This document shows positions 32,654-43,283 of a DNA stretch of 64,000 nucleotides, in pieces. How positions within the stretch are numbered: position 1 is the stretch's first letter; every line of letters starts with the position of its first letter. A model generated the notes under the pieces. The model searched no databases. It had not been told where the DNA came from and saw only the letters and a program-made list of their open reading frames with translations. The translations under genes and the position numbers were made by a program. The stretch spans positions 183,024 through 247,023 of the forward strand of contig NW_006917106.1 of assembly GCF_000516985.1 (NCBI RefSeq), in the 5' to 3' direction. This DNA comes from Pestalotiopsis fici W106-1 (lineage: Eukaryota; Ascomycota; Sordariomycetes; Amphisphaeriales; Sporocadaceae).

Positions 32654-34119
32654 ATGCCAGTCACTACATTTGAGCTCAAGGAGAAGTACAGATACCAGAA
32701 CGGCTTCGCTTCATATCAAGAGTAAGTTCTTCATCTTGCATCAAGCTTCGTCTTGGGTGATATTCTTGTACTCATAGCACATATAGAACCGAAGCTGTAC
32801 CTGGTGCCTTGCCAATTGGCCAAAACTCACCTCAAAAGCCACCACATGGCCTCTACGCCGAGAAGCTGTCTGGAACAGCATTCACGGCGCCAAGACATGA
32901 GAATCAGCAGTCCTGGCTCTACCGCATCGTTCCATCATGTGCTCACCCCAATTTTGAAGAGAGCACCAGCGGCCCATTTACAGCCGACAAACCTTATAGC
33001 CACAAGAAGTTGAAATATGTTCCCAACCAGCTTCGGTGGGACCCGTTTGCTCAGGATGAGCAGACTGATTTTGTGACGGGTATGAAGTTGGTCGCCGGTG
33101 CTGGCGATCCCACGCTCAAGCATGGTATTGGCTACTACATCTTTGCGGCTGGAAAGTCCATGGATGAGAAGGATGCCTTCTACTCTGCTGACGGCGACTT
33201 GCTGATTGTAGCCCAACACGGCGCTCTGGACATCCGGACAGAGCTGGGATGGCTGCTGGTCCGACCCATGGAGATTGCTGTTATTCCCCGCGGCATCAAA
33301 TACCAGGTCCATCTACCTTCAGGACCCGTCCGTGGCTACGCTCTGGAATTGTATTCCGGACACTTCACACTGCCCGAGCTGGGCCCAATCGGCTCAAACT
33401 GCTTGGCGAATGCTCGCGATTTCCAAGTGCCTGTAGCCTCGTTCAGTGAGGACTTTGGCGCCACCGCGGCCGAGGGCACCAATACCTACAACATCATCTC
33501 TAAATTTAACAACGCACTATTCACGACACAGCAGAGCCATACTCCATTCGATGTCGTGGCATGGCATGGAAACTACTATCCTTACAAATACGACCTCGGC
33601 AGATTCAACACCATTGGCTCCATCTCCTTTGACCACCCGGATCCGTCCATCTTCACGGTGCTCACAGCCCAGTCCGATCACGTGGGCACTGCCATTGCAG
33701 ACTTTGTCATTTTCCCTCCCCGATGGCTCGTGGCCGAAAATACTTTCCGCCCTCCATGGTACCACCGCAACACCATGTCCGAATTCATGGGCCTGATCGG
33801 TGGTGTCTACGACGCCAAGAAGGGCGGTCAGGGCGGATTCATGCCCGGCGGAGCAAGTCTACACAACGTCATGAGCGGCCATGGTCCGGATGCTGCCAGT
33901 TATGAGGGTGCCAGCAACGCAGACCTCCAGCCGCAACTAGTCGGTAAGGACAGCTGCGCCTTCATGTTTGAGAGTTGCTTGATGGTGGGCGTTACGGAAT
34001 GGGGATTAGAAACATGCAACAAGGTGCAGACAGCGTACAATGACCACAGTTGGGGAGGTCTCAAGATTCACTGGAAGAAACCTGACGGTGCCAGCACGGA
34101 AACTCATCTCCTTAAGTAG
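32654..34119 (+). CDS. hmgA: Homogentisate 1,2-dioxygenase
   Basis: Two exons, 32654-32721 and 32787-34119, joined by a 65-nt intron near the N-terminus, giving 466 aa (family usually about 440-450). It opens the aromatic ring of homogentisate to maleylacetoacetate, the central step of phenylalanine, tyrosine and phenylacetate breakdown. Family blocks are intact: N-G-F-A-S-Y-x-[29 protein letters not shown], and [12 protein letters not shown]. The iron ligands are His349, Glu355 and His388 (in S-G-H-G-P-D). The spacing between the last two is three residues longer than in the human enzyme because of a K-K-G-G-Q-G-G loop. The symbol is by homology; it could be a second, pathway-specific copy. 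It is convergent with the FAD monooxygenase gene and divergent from the dehydrogenase. Confidence 0.9.
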
Positions 34120-34289
34120 AGTATCATAATTTAAAATCGAAATTCGTCATTCGTTAAACAAATCAAAAATCCTGTAATGCGAGTTTCTCAAGACCTGTCC
34201 AAAATGAAAGCCATGCGACTAACTGATCAACCTGCCCTCCATGGTACATACTATTGACCAAATTTTCAGGCCTTTATTTCAATAGATTC

Positions 34290-35717
34290 TCAGCTTGCTG
34301 CAACGCCAGGCAGTTTGAGTGTTTCGTATTGTGGTATCACCAACCCGCCTTTGCCTTCCGGTAGCATCATGTTGATTGCTTTGTCAATTTTGAGCGTCGT
34401 GAAAATGCCGAGAAATGTCTGTAGCGCCCATATTCCGAATTCCGTCTTGGGATATAAGATATTCGGAGTGCCAGGCACGAGTTTCTGCATCTCGTCGACG
34501 TACGGCCTCAAGACTCTGTTGTATGATTCGAGGCCAGCAGTAATGTTGTCGCTGTGCTTCGTCAGCTCGCCCGCCAAAATGTAGGATCCGACAAGAGAAG
34601 CTGTCGATCCCTGGCCCGTAAATGGCGTTGGGCAGTATCCGGCATCGCCCGCCAGGACCACGCGCCCTTTGAACCACGAGTCCATCTTGACCTGGCCAAC
34701 GTGGCTCATATAAAAGTCCTCGGCCTTGTCGAGACCTTCGAGCAATCTTTCGTGCTGCCACGTACAGTCTCCAAACAATTTCTTCCATACCTCCTTTTGC
34801 TCGTTGATTGTCTTGTTGCTGCAACCTTCCAATTCTTTTGTAATATTCATCGTTGCGAGGCAGACCTGGGTAACTGGCCGATCTCCCGTCCTTGTGAAGA
34901 TCACACGGTAGTTGGGCATGTGGAAGATCTTGCCAATATCCTCCTGGCCCGTTGCTGGTATCGTGAAGAATGCAATATACGCCCCGAGAGACTTGAAAAT
35001 ATCCTTTTCCAATTCATCTCCCCAAGTCAGTCTTCGCGTTCGACTACCCTGCCCGTCGCAACCCACGACAAGATCAAAGCGGTCACTTGTCCCATCGGAA
35101 AAGACAACGTCGACGCCCGTATCGTCCTGCGTGAGTTTCGTGGCATATTTTCCGAAGTCGTAGTTGACACCTCCCTTACCACCATCTCTCTTGACCTGCT
35201 TGCCCACGTCCAAGCTTTCTTGGTACAAAATATCGACCAAGTCGCCTCTCATGATCTCGTACTCGGATGTAAAGGACTGCTGACCCTTGCCTGAGTCGTT
35301 CACGCCCAGGACTGCCTTGACCTTGTCATTTGAGTCGACAAAGGCCAGCCCACTCTCGACCACTGTGCGCTCCTTAACCTTTTCCAACAGGCCCAACTTC
35401 TTCATGAGCGGGATGCCCTAACCCACCCATAGATGTCAGTGATTGCTCCCTTCAGGTCACATATTTGGAGAGAGAGGTGGCATTTAGTAGGAGACGGACA
35501 AGTCTATGTCAACTTTGCATCACCAAACGCATGGGAATAAAGCTCAAAGGCACCGACCACTAACCTGTGCTCGAAGATCGATCTGCTGTCCCGCTGTTCG
35601 TAGCTCAGTCGATCTTTCAACAACAGCGATCGTGTATGATGGATCGGAACGTAGAAGAAAGACAGCCAGCGCTGGTCCACAAATTCCAGCCCCATTGATG
35701 AGTATTTTCAGGCCCAT
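34290..35717 (-). CDS. FAD-dependent aromatic-ring monooxygenase
   Basis: Two exons on the minus strand: 35717-35565 and 35417-34290, giving 426 aa. The 147-nt intron is longer than its neighbours' but splices to a continuous frame (Q-Q-I-D-L-R-A-Q then G-I-P-L-M-K-K). Flavoprotein hydroxylase signatures are the dinucleotide-binding I-N-G-A-G-I-C-G-P at 8-16, the D-L-V-V-G-C-D-G-Q-G-S motif in mid-protein, and the second FAD motif G-R-V-V-L-A-G-D-A-G-Y-C-P-T-P. This is the class A flavoprotein monooxygenase family (para-hydroxybenzoate hydroxylase fold, TetX/salicylate-hydroxylase-like), NAD(P)H-dependent and oxygen-using. The substrate is unknown. Its tail-to-tail position, 170 bases from homogentisate dioxygenase, suggests it may hydroxylate an aromatic intermediate before ring cleavage, but this is inferred. 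Confidence 0.9.
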
Positions 35718-35796
35718 TGTGTTTTGTTTTGATGTCAAACTCTGTGATAACTCAATTTTGTCCGGACTTGTTTGAAGGTCAGGGCCAATCTTCAGA

Positions 35797-35803
35797 CTTT
35801 ATA
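35797..35803 (-). promoter_or_regulatory. TATA box of the FAD monooxygenase gene
   Basis: TATAAAG on the minus strand, 79 bases before the start codon. Confidence 0.45.
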
Positions 35804-36038
35804 GTACATGCAATGCACTTTTGTTCCCCAATGTTGAAGAGAACTGAACACTCGCTATTAAGCCTATTGCGACCCCGAGGCTTGGGTAATGTCGGGGCCA
35901 CCTCGCCTATCCAGGCAGACACCGTGTATAAAAGTCCGAATCAATTGTCCGTTATTTCGGCTCCGTCGATGCACGAAATACCCGTGCGTGAGGTTAGTCA
36001 GGGGTGGTCGCCCCCTGTCAGAGAGTCAAGGACGTCAT

Positions 36039-36282
36039 CTATCGATCCGTTCCAATGCTAAGCCAGGTTAGTGCGCCTCAGACCCAACCATTGCCATGCG
36101 AATAGGCGCCCGCGACTAATATACACTTACCGTGAAATTGAGAATTCTGTGCGATTAGCAGCAGAGCTTCCGATGCCCTCGGTTTCTGTTATTGGTTCGC
36201 TATTGTCTCGCTGAGCATCTTCATGATCTCGGACTGCGGCCACGATTGAAGTGCGAAGCTGATCCTGCGCAGCTCCACTCAT
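36039..36282 (-). CDS. Possible two-exon micro-gene, unknown
   Basis: A tentative gene. ATG 36282 (GTCAACATGAG context) opens a hydrophilic frame of 50 codons that ends exactly at a consensus GTAAGT donor. The downstream acceptor at 36058, with a CACTAAC branch site just before it, restores frame and then stops after six more codons, giving about 56 aa rich in Ser, Glu, Asp and Arg. I recognise no family. Signals are good but length is short; it may be the surviving first exon of a larger gene, or chance. Confidence 0.3.
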
Positions 36283-36995
36283 GTTGACTGTTAGCAACCA
36301 ATAAACACACGCATGTCGGAAACCCAGAAGATGACTCAGGTAAACTGGCGTGAATGATTGCTTCCCAATTTCCAATTATTACTGCTGCATCCATCTTTTG
36401 GTGCCGTCTTGTGGAAGTTCAAGTCTCGGAAGAGCTTTCTTGGTCAACATAAGAGGGAAGCAATCAGAACGCCGACCCAGGCTCCTTGCCTAGGGACCAG
36501 ATGCTCGCTACCATTTGACTTGGCTAGAAAGATCATAAAAGAGGCGTTTGAGGTCTTCGACATCTCTGCATTGGAAAGTGCAATTGATTGCGCCTCTGAG
36601 CCTTGAATCTCATACGTGTCAACCTGTGGGACCAAGTCATGCACAGCGGATTTTCACACCAGCTGTCATCATGGCACGAATATTCGTCCAAGTGGTCATG
36701 ATGATCACTATATCCTGACGCAGCACAAGGAGACTGGCACTTGGTTATACAACGCGCGCGCTTGGGAATACGGACCTCTCCTCTTTGTTCCCTCCCTCGC
36801 CATCGCCTCCAACCGGAATCGGTAAAAAGTATTGGCAATGTCCTTTGTTCTACACCTTCCAAACACTGCGCACCACGAATATCCATTGAAAGGTATACTC
36901 TTGCAGGCAATTGTTACAAGCTTCCTCTTGGTACAGCATATGTGGATGAGCTCTAGTTGACCGCTGACCTGGCATCAAAGATACGAGACTGTAAA
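36283..36995. other. Intergenic region
   Basis: About 700 bases upstream of the membrane protein gene. Short frames occur on both strands, none with a recognisable product. Confidence 0.35.
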
Positions 36996-37907
36996 ATGCG
37001 TAAACATTTGCTTCTTTTCGCGATCCTACATGTTGCTAATGTGGCAAATGGCTCAGTCCAGCAACTGACAGATATCGATCGAAGAAATCTAGAGCCGGAA
37101 TCAGTGGAAATTGTCGACCTTTTACCACTAGTCCAGCATCCAGATGATGTAGCAAAACGCTTTGATATACCTGGCGTGGATCTTGATTCGGTGGCCGACG
37201 AAGTTTGGGGCAAGGTCAAGAGCGAGGTTGCCGATGCAGTAGATGCAGCCAAGAAGACATTTGATGATGCTGTAAGCACGGCCAAGGAGACTCTGGACAA
37301 AGCTGTCGCTATGGCCAAGGAAGCGATCGAAAAGATCAAGGACGAGGTCGAGAAGATCTGGGAAGAAGTCAAGAAGAAAGTGGCCGAGCTCGAAGACAAG
37401 GTCTTTTCGGCGATCCATGATTGGATCCATGATCATATCGTTGAGCCCTTGATAAAGCTCCTGGTCATTATTCTCGTCATTCTGCTGTTTCTACCGACTT
37501 GGTGGCTCATACACATCATCGCCAAGCTCTTCGATAGTACGCGCAAGACCAGACCGGCGCCTCAGCAGAATGTTGAAATGCAGTCCTGGGACGAAGGCAT
37601 CATCAACGGTGGGATTGTGCAGCCATCACGTCCCAAAAAGAATTGGGCGTATTACGTGGTCCGGAGCTGGGAAAAATATGGGCTGGGTGCCGTGTGCCTG
37701 TTGTGTCCATTCGTGGGTGGGTTTATATCATGGCTGGAGGCGCGGAAGGTGCCGAAGCTGGACCGCAAAATGCGAGGACTGCGTGGAGATGTTCAAGACC
37801 TACAGCTTGAGATACAGGCATTAAAAGCTTGGAGAGCGGGGCAGGAGAAGTCGAAGAGAGAAGAGGGGAACAAGCTGAGGTCTGGGACAGATCGTCAGAA
37901 TTGGTAA
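36996..37907 (+). CDS. Signal-anchored membrane protein with long amphipathic helix
   Basis: A single-exon 303-aa protein from ATG 36996. Residues 1-19 are a signal peptide (M-R-K-H-L-L-L-F-A-I-L-H-V-A-N-V-A-N-G). Residues about 64-140 form a long charged amphipathic helix of Lys/Glu/Ala-rich units (A-K-K-T-F-D-D-A-V, A-K-E-T-L-D-K-A-V, A-K-E-A-I-E-K-I), resembling LEA or apolipoprotein 11-mers. A strong membrane segment follows (152-177, with P-T-W-W), then a basic linker, a second shorter hydrophobic segment (228-247), and a C-terminal coiled coil (250-282). The layout suggests an ER or plasma-membrane protein with an external helical domain. I do not recognise the family; a lipid- or membrane-binding role is inferred from the helix composition. 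Confidence 0.75.
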   Translation: MRKHLLLFAILHVANVANGSVQQLTDIDRRNLEPESVEIVDLLPLVQHPDDVAKRFDIPGVDLDSVADEVWGKVKSEVADAVDAAKKTFDDAVSTAKETLDKAVAMAKEAIEKIKDEVEKIWEEVKKKVAELEDKVFSAIHDWIHDHIVEPLIKLLVIILVILLFLPTWWLIHIIAKLFDSTRKTRPAPQQNVEMQSWDEGIINGGIVQPSRPKKNWAYYVVRSWEKYGLGAVCLLCPFVGGFISWLEARKVPKLDRKMRGLRGDVQDLQLEIQALKAWRAGQEKSKREEGNKLRSGTDRQNW

Positions 37908-39872
37908 TCAAGGTTGGTGTAGATAAAATGCGGAAATACATTTTCATGATCCTATTGACCAGTGGATGCCACTCGAGAAACCAATGGAAACCTATTGAAT
38001 AGGATACGCTGAAAAGTACTTACATAGTAGCGCAGTACGCGGTTATAAAGTGGCCAGTATGCGAAGAAGGGCAATATGCTGCTTGATGCACCACCAAAGC
38101 CCAGCTTCCTAGGTAGGTACCTAGAAAGGTAGAGGACATCCCCGGATAATTATTAGGTAGTACGCTACATGAAGGTATATAGTAGATACCTACATATGTA
38201 GGCAAGATACTAGCTACCCCAAGACCCTCAGAACTCGTATTAATATTGTCAAGTCATTACTCGAGTTGTGAAAGGAGCTTGGGCGCGATCATGGAGATCT
38301 CCGCTCATCTCGCGTGCCTTGAAACCCCCATTCAAGGAACAAAAGTTTCTTCTTGCCTACCTGCCAATCTATGGCTTTAGATCGTGTACTATACATCTAG
38401 AATGGTCAGCTGCCCCTCATTCCGGACCTACCTACCTCAAGGCAAGACGACACTTTCGGGCCCAACAAACTCTAACTGCATTGCCTAGCAAGAACATTTG
38501 CTATACCCGAGATGGGTAGAAAGACTGCCTTCTTCTCCGGTCCTCAAATGACTGGAATGATGGATTATATGAATAGGCAGATTGGTACCTGGTAGTATTT
38601 GAATCACTCAATTGCTTCGTCCACTATGAAGGAAATCATCAATCGTCCACAAGCGAAAACCCGAGAAAAAAAGGCAGCCCTGGAGCCCCACCTAACGCTG
38701 TACCCCAGATTTCCCCCGCAATTCCGTGTCGCTGTCCAGGTTCCTTGAGGCCCCTCACAGCCCCTCTATTTGCCTAACTGGAAGCTAGCTGAGCTCAAGT
38801 GGACTCCCGGGAAAGGCGGATCGTGGAAAGCACAGCGGCGACTCCCGAAATGATGGTACGTTAAACCACTTTGAGCAGTTTAGGTGACGGGGTGTCATGA
38901 CCAGGGGTAGCTCTGACCAATCGTGCAATGGATCGTACGGTTGCCAGCTTGCAATGGCGTGGAGAGTGAGATAGATGCCTGTGTTACCTCGCCATTCTCG
39001 CTCTCTTCTTGATCTCCAATTAAGGCATTGTCACGCAATGAGAGAAAGCTGTGGCGCTGCTGCTGCAATTGCAAGTCAGCCAGTCCCTGTCTGCATCTCG
39101 TCATTCGGCAGTCACGCGATGCTCGTCCGTTTGATCAATGAAGGTTTACCCCGCTCATTGCGACACCCTCTCACGCACCACCAGACGTAGACGTGGAGTG
39201 AGACCAGAGACGATCCGAGACTGGCACGATACATGCCAACATACAATTCTGCTACAGACGACATTTGACCATCGTCCCGCAGCTTCCCTCCCTTTCCATT
39301 AGAAAAAAAAAATTGAGACAGACCAAAAGAAAAGCCCGGTGGCTGATATGGAAACCCCTGCTCCATGGAAAAAGCAGCTGCCGGCCGTTGGTGTTCGGGG
39401 CGTTTATGCTCAAGGCAGTTCCTGCATCGACTGGCGGCCAAGTGGTCGGCAGGATCTACATACCTTAGACATCACACTTACTATAGGATGTGGCAGCTGG
39501 ACGGTTGATCGATTCCCCTCCTCCCACCTTCCCCTCCCCCTTCTTAACCTCTTTCCCCTCTTCCCTTGAACTCTTGTTTGTTTTCTCTTCTCTTTGTCTA
39601 CATTCAATCTCGAATCAAGCATTAAACACACAAACATTGAACACTTCTCACGATTCATCCTCCATTGTCCTCTCCCCCCTTGTGGCTGACAGGCAACCTA
39701 CCAGCAAGATCTATCTTTCTACAGTCCCAATTCAATTCCAACGCCTTGCAGATACTACCCAGAGGTGCCCATAGTACATCTCTTCACTGCCCACCAGCTC
39801 TTGTTACAGATACAAGAGCTCTTTAGTTAGGAAATTACTGCTTTAGCACCTTCCTCTACGCCAGCCGCCATC
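37908..39872. other. Long intergenic region
   Basis: Nearly 2 kb without a supportable gene. CCTAGGTAGGTACCTAG-type motifs lie at 38107-38135, with more at 38150-38220 and near 38430. The final part (about 39510-39870) is strongly C/T-rich and is probably the promoter and leader of the next gene. Confidence 0.45.
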
Positions 39873-40630
39873 ATGTCGGAACCTCTCTCCAAGGTGGACT
39901 CCGCTGTCCAGGGTCTGAATGAAGCACCACCCAAGAAGACGAGAATGAGCTCGAGTGCACCAGGTGTCATGAACATTGACGACCTTCGTAAGTTTCTCCC
40001 AATCTACTGTGGGTCAGGACTGCCCGTTGCGGACTGTGCCACAAAACAGCCACTGACTATATATTGTTCAGGGGATAGCGAAACAGTAATCCACGTAGCC
40101 ATTGAGACACAGAAGACTGGGTGGTAAGGTCACCGAGAACAGGCGGTGCCGTCTTCTTTAAAGCTTTTCTTCTAATGTTTGTTCGTGCACAGGAAGATCA
40201 ACTCGTCTTCTACATCAGTAGAGGATAAGGAGATTCTCAAGAAGATGCTGACGACCCCTCCGGTCAAGAAGATTGAGATTGAGTTTCCCCTCGGCATGAC
40301 CGTGGTAGCACGGAATCTCAAGGGCGTCACCATCAAGGACGCATTAGATGCCATGCACAAGCCGAACAAGAAGAGAGTGAGTCTCGGATCCTTGCGCTTC
40401 TCGCTCCATGAAGTTAGGAAACACTCTACTAAGACCTCATCACACAGGCGGATGACGAGCTTGACAAGCCCTACCTGGAGGGCTTCGAATGGAACGGACT
40501 TCGCGACGGCAACACGGAAGAGGAGAAGAAGCACGAGTGGACACGTCTGCACGTACGCCTCCAATCCACACCAGGTATCGCACAAGGCGGTGGCAAGAAG
40601 AAGAAGAACAAGGGCGGCGATGACGCATAG
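39873..40630 (+). CDS. Small conserved fungal protein, DUF6699-like
   Basis: Four exons: 39873-39987, 40072-40123, 40193-40376 and 40448-40630, giving 177 aa. All junctions use GT-AG and keep frame. The N-terminal 38 residues are low-complexity (P-P-K-K-T-R). The core reads I-E-I-E-F-P-L-G-M-T-V, L-K-G-V-T-I-K-D-A-L-D-A-M-H-K, and D-K-P-Y-L-E-G-F-E-W. That is the pattern of the fungal DUF6699 family, to my recollection. The C-terminus is basic (G-G-G-K-K-K-K-N-K-G-G), which may bind nucleic acid. The molecular role is unknown. A long C/T-rich leader suggests a well-expressed gene. Confidence 0.8.
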
Positions 40631-41474
40631 TGAACCTCTACCGACTTGCCAATCCCGCACCTGATCTCTCGTAATCCTGAGGGGCTCTCATTGGCTCTTG
40701 TCTTATTGTTGAATTATGCAAGGCGTACGGATTCTTGTGGAAGGCTGTCCGGATTGCATGGTCTGGTTTAGGCGGCGAATAGTGTCATAGCGACTTCGAT
40801 CTTGTCTCGTAGAGACATGCTTCTTGGAACTAAACGCACAAGTCGGAAACGGGAACTATTTCCAATAGGATTGCCAGCGTCTGGCAACCTTGTATAAATA
40901 TACTTGTGCTCACATATTTCTGTGCTGTTTATTTGCTGCAAAGGGCACATGTGCGAAATTTCAGATTGACTGCTAACAAATCGGATCGTTGGTAAAAGAG
41001 ATAGCAGAGTTGTTCTCAATGTTCGATCCTTAATCCAGATCCACAGCGGCATGTTACATAACATGGGAAGTCTTAGATGTCTATAACTGCCCAGTATCTG
41101 GAATCTAGAATATATAACGGGACCATATCTGGGGTATTTCATATTCATACCAGTATGCTACATCGGTACTAATAGTACCTTTTATATAAAGCATTAACCA
41201 GGATGATTGAGACTGAGGCACAACAGCGCTAGTGCCAGGCATCAGGATTCCCCCGACTTTCCGGGTCCATCCAATAGCTACTAAGGTTACGTAGGTATTT
41301 AGGCACCAACCAAAATTGCTTCACGGAGTACCTACCTAGGTACATCAATACATTCCCTACCAAGTGCGCAAATCCTGATAATTTGGGTTAACTGAACTCA
41401 ATCTCACATTGCCCTGCACAGGCAAGGCAATGAACAATCAAACAATATTACCATCTCCCAGGTATATGTAGACC
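40631..41474. other. Intergenic region
   Basis: About 840 bases. No gene is seen; one GTACCTACCTAGGTAC motif lies at 41329-41344. Confidence 0.4.
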
Positions 41475-42510
41475 ATGACCCAGCCTGCTTCATCCCCTCG
41501 CGTCGACGCAGCGCGTACACTATCAAGAAATTGCAAGATGGTTCCCGCTCCAAACCCACCAGTATGCGATGATACGAAAGCTACAATATTCGGCAACACA
41601 CCAAATCCCCATCCTGTGGTGATATGTTTCCATGGATCCGGCGACTCATGCGCCTCCTGGCTGCCACTGGCCCATTCATTGAGCGATTCATACCGTGTGT
41701 TGCTTTGGGATCGCGGCGAGCCCAGCCAGAAGCCCAGCGTAGCAGTAGACGAAATGGTAAAGTACTTGGAACAGGTACGCCTGCAGATACCGCCCCCTTA
41801 CGTGCTCGTAGCGCACTCCTGTGAGTAGTCAAACTAGGTGTTGAATATTTTCAGTTTTGCGGTGAGATATGGGAGAATCTGCCTTGTGAATTTCTTATTG
41901 ATCTCATGGTTTTTCTCAGGAAGCACGCAATTCTTGCTCGGGCAGTTCGATCATATACTACAAGTATATGTGTACAGGGCAAAATCAGAAGCTAACATAT
42001 TATAATCCACCAGACGGAGGCACCTTTGCCCGGACATTCTTAGAAAAGAGACCAAGAGACGTGGCGGGAATGGTGCTGGCGGAGACGGGCCAGGAGACCG
42101 CATTGGACGCCAAGATGGAGCGGCAGCAATACAGGAGACAGGTTCTCGGTGACAATCCACTCAGCGTTATCCGGGCAAACACCTTGATAAGAAAGTGGGC
42201 GCAGTACGAGCACGCTGTAAATGCGGCCGATAACGATACCGAGAAGACAGCTCTCGAGGTTCAGAAACAGATCCTCGACGTTACAGACAAGGAAGACGAG
42301 CGGCTCAAAAAGGCCCAGCTTGCACTATCTCGCCATCATCGCTACCTGCATGTGCCAGATTGTGGACACAACGTCATCCAAGACAGACCAGAGGTGGTAG
42401 CAGATGAAATACGATGGGTCATGAAGAACCTTGTTTCAACAGAAAAGAAGCCTGCGAACGTACTCCGTCGACTACTTTCTTTGATCGGGAGTCGACGACA
42501 ACCACAATGA
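41475..42510 (+). CDS. Alpha/beta hydrolase
   Basis: Two exons, 41475-41820 and 42014-42510, with a 193-nt intron (GTGAGT donor, GCTAACA branch site) that falls inside the nucleophile elbow. The joined product is 280 aa. It has the oxyanion-hole strand V-V-I-C-F-H-G-S-G-D-S, a W-D-R-G-E-P-S segment typical of the haloperoxidase/epoxide-hydrolase-like group, the nucleophile elbow L-V-A-H-S-Y-G-G with Ser115, and a C-terminal H-V-P-D-C-G-H-N-V supplying the catalytic His. The acidic triad residue is not obvious, and the cap region is short and Lys/Glu-rich. The substrate is unknown. It is transcribed alone. Confidence 0.8.
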
Positions 42511-43283
42511 GTCAGCTCTTAAACACGAATATTTCAAGGCTGGAGGCCATCACAAGCTTCATTCATATCCCAGATTAAGTCCAACCGTTCTTGTACTGAG
42601 TCTATTGAATTAGCGACTTCCAATATTTGATACACACCGGCAATGATCCCAATGTGCCAACCACAGCCGGACGAGGACAGATTCTACTGGTTTCGGCCTA
42701 AAACAAGAAGAAAAGCCCCATTCGCCATACAGTCTCAACAGGAAATGTATTCTATTAGTTTGAGACCCTGTACTAAGCATTTATTCGACAAGGAACGGAA
42801 GGGGCAGTACCTTCCGCCAATTTAGCACAACCTGTTGAGAAGGGGGTAAAAACAGGGGAAGGAAAGGAAAGAAGAAACAAACTCGATTAGACATCAGCCA
42901 GTACTTGGAACAGAGGCCAATTACCATCGAATACCCAAGGTGGAAACGTCAATCATGTACAACAGGCACGTGGGTAGAGCTGTAATCATTGGTGTGGCAG
43001 CTACTCATTCCTGGGCCATAATTGGTATTGTCTACGGGATAAGTGAGATCCCAGCCCAGACTGTCCATTTCCTCTGCAAAATTACATAATTCTCAGTTAA
43101 CGAACAACACGAAGCCCACTTCTGACAGAGTGCGCTAATGGGCAATTCAAGTGTCATATATGACGAATTACTGGCCCGACGTCGTGTGCGCTCACTCAGC
43201 ATGATGAGAAATCCATCCACCAAGACGAAGTCTCCATCTAAAATTTTCATACTGTCTCTTGCATGCAAAGCTGATTGTGCCCC
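42511..43283. other. Intergenic region
   Basis: The 3' flanks of two convergent genes. No gene is seen. Confidence 0.4.
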
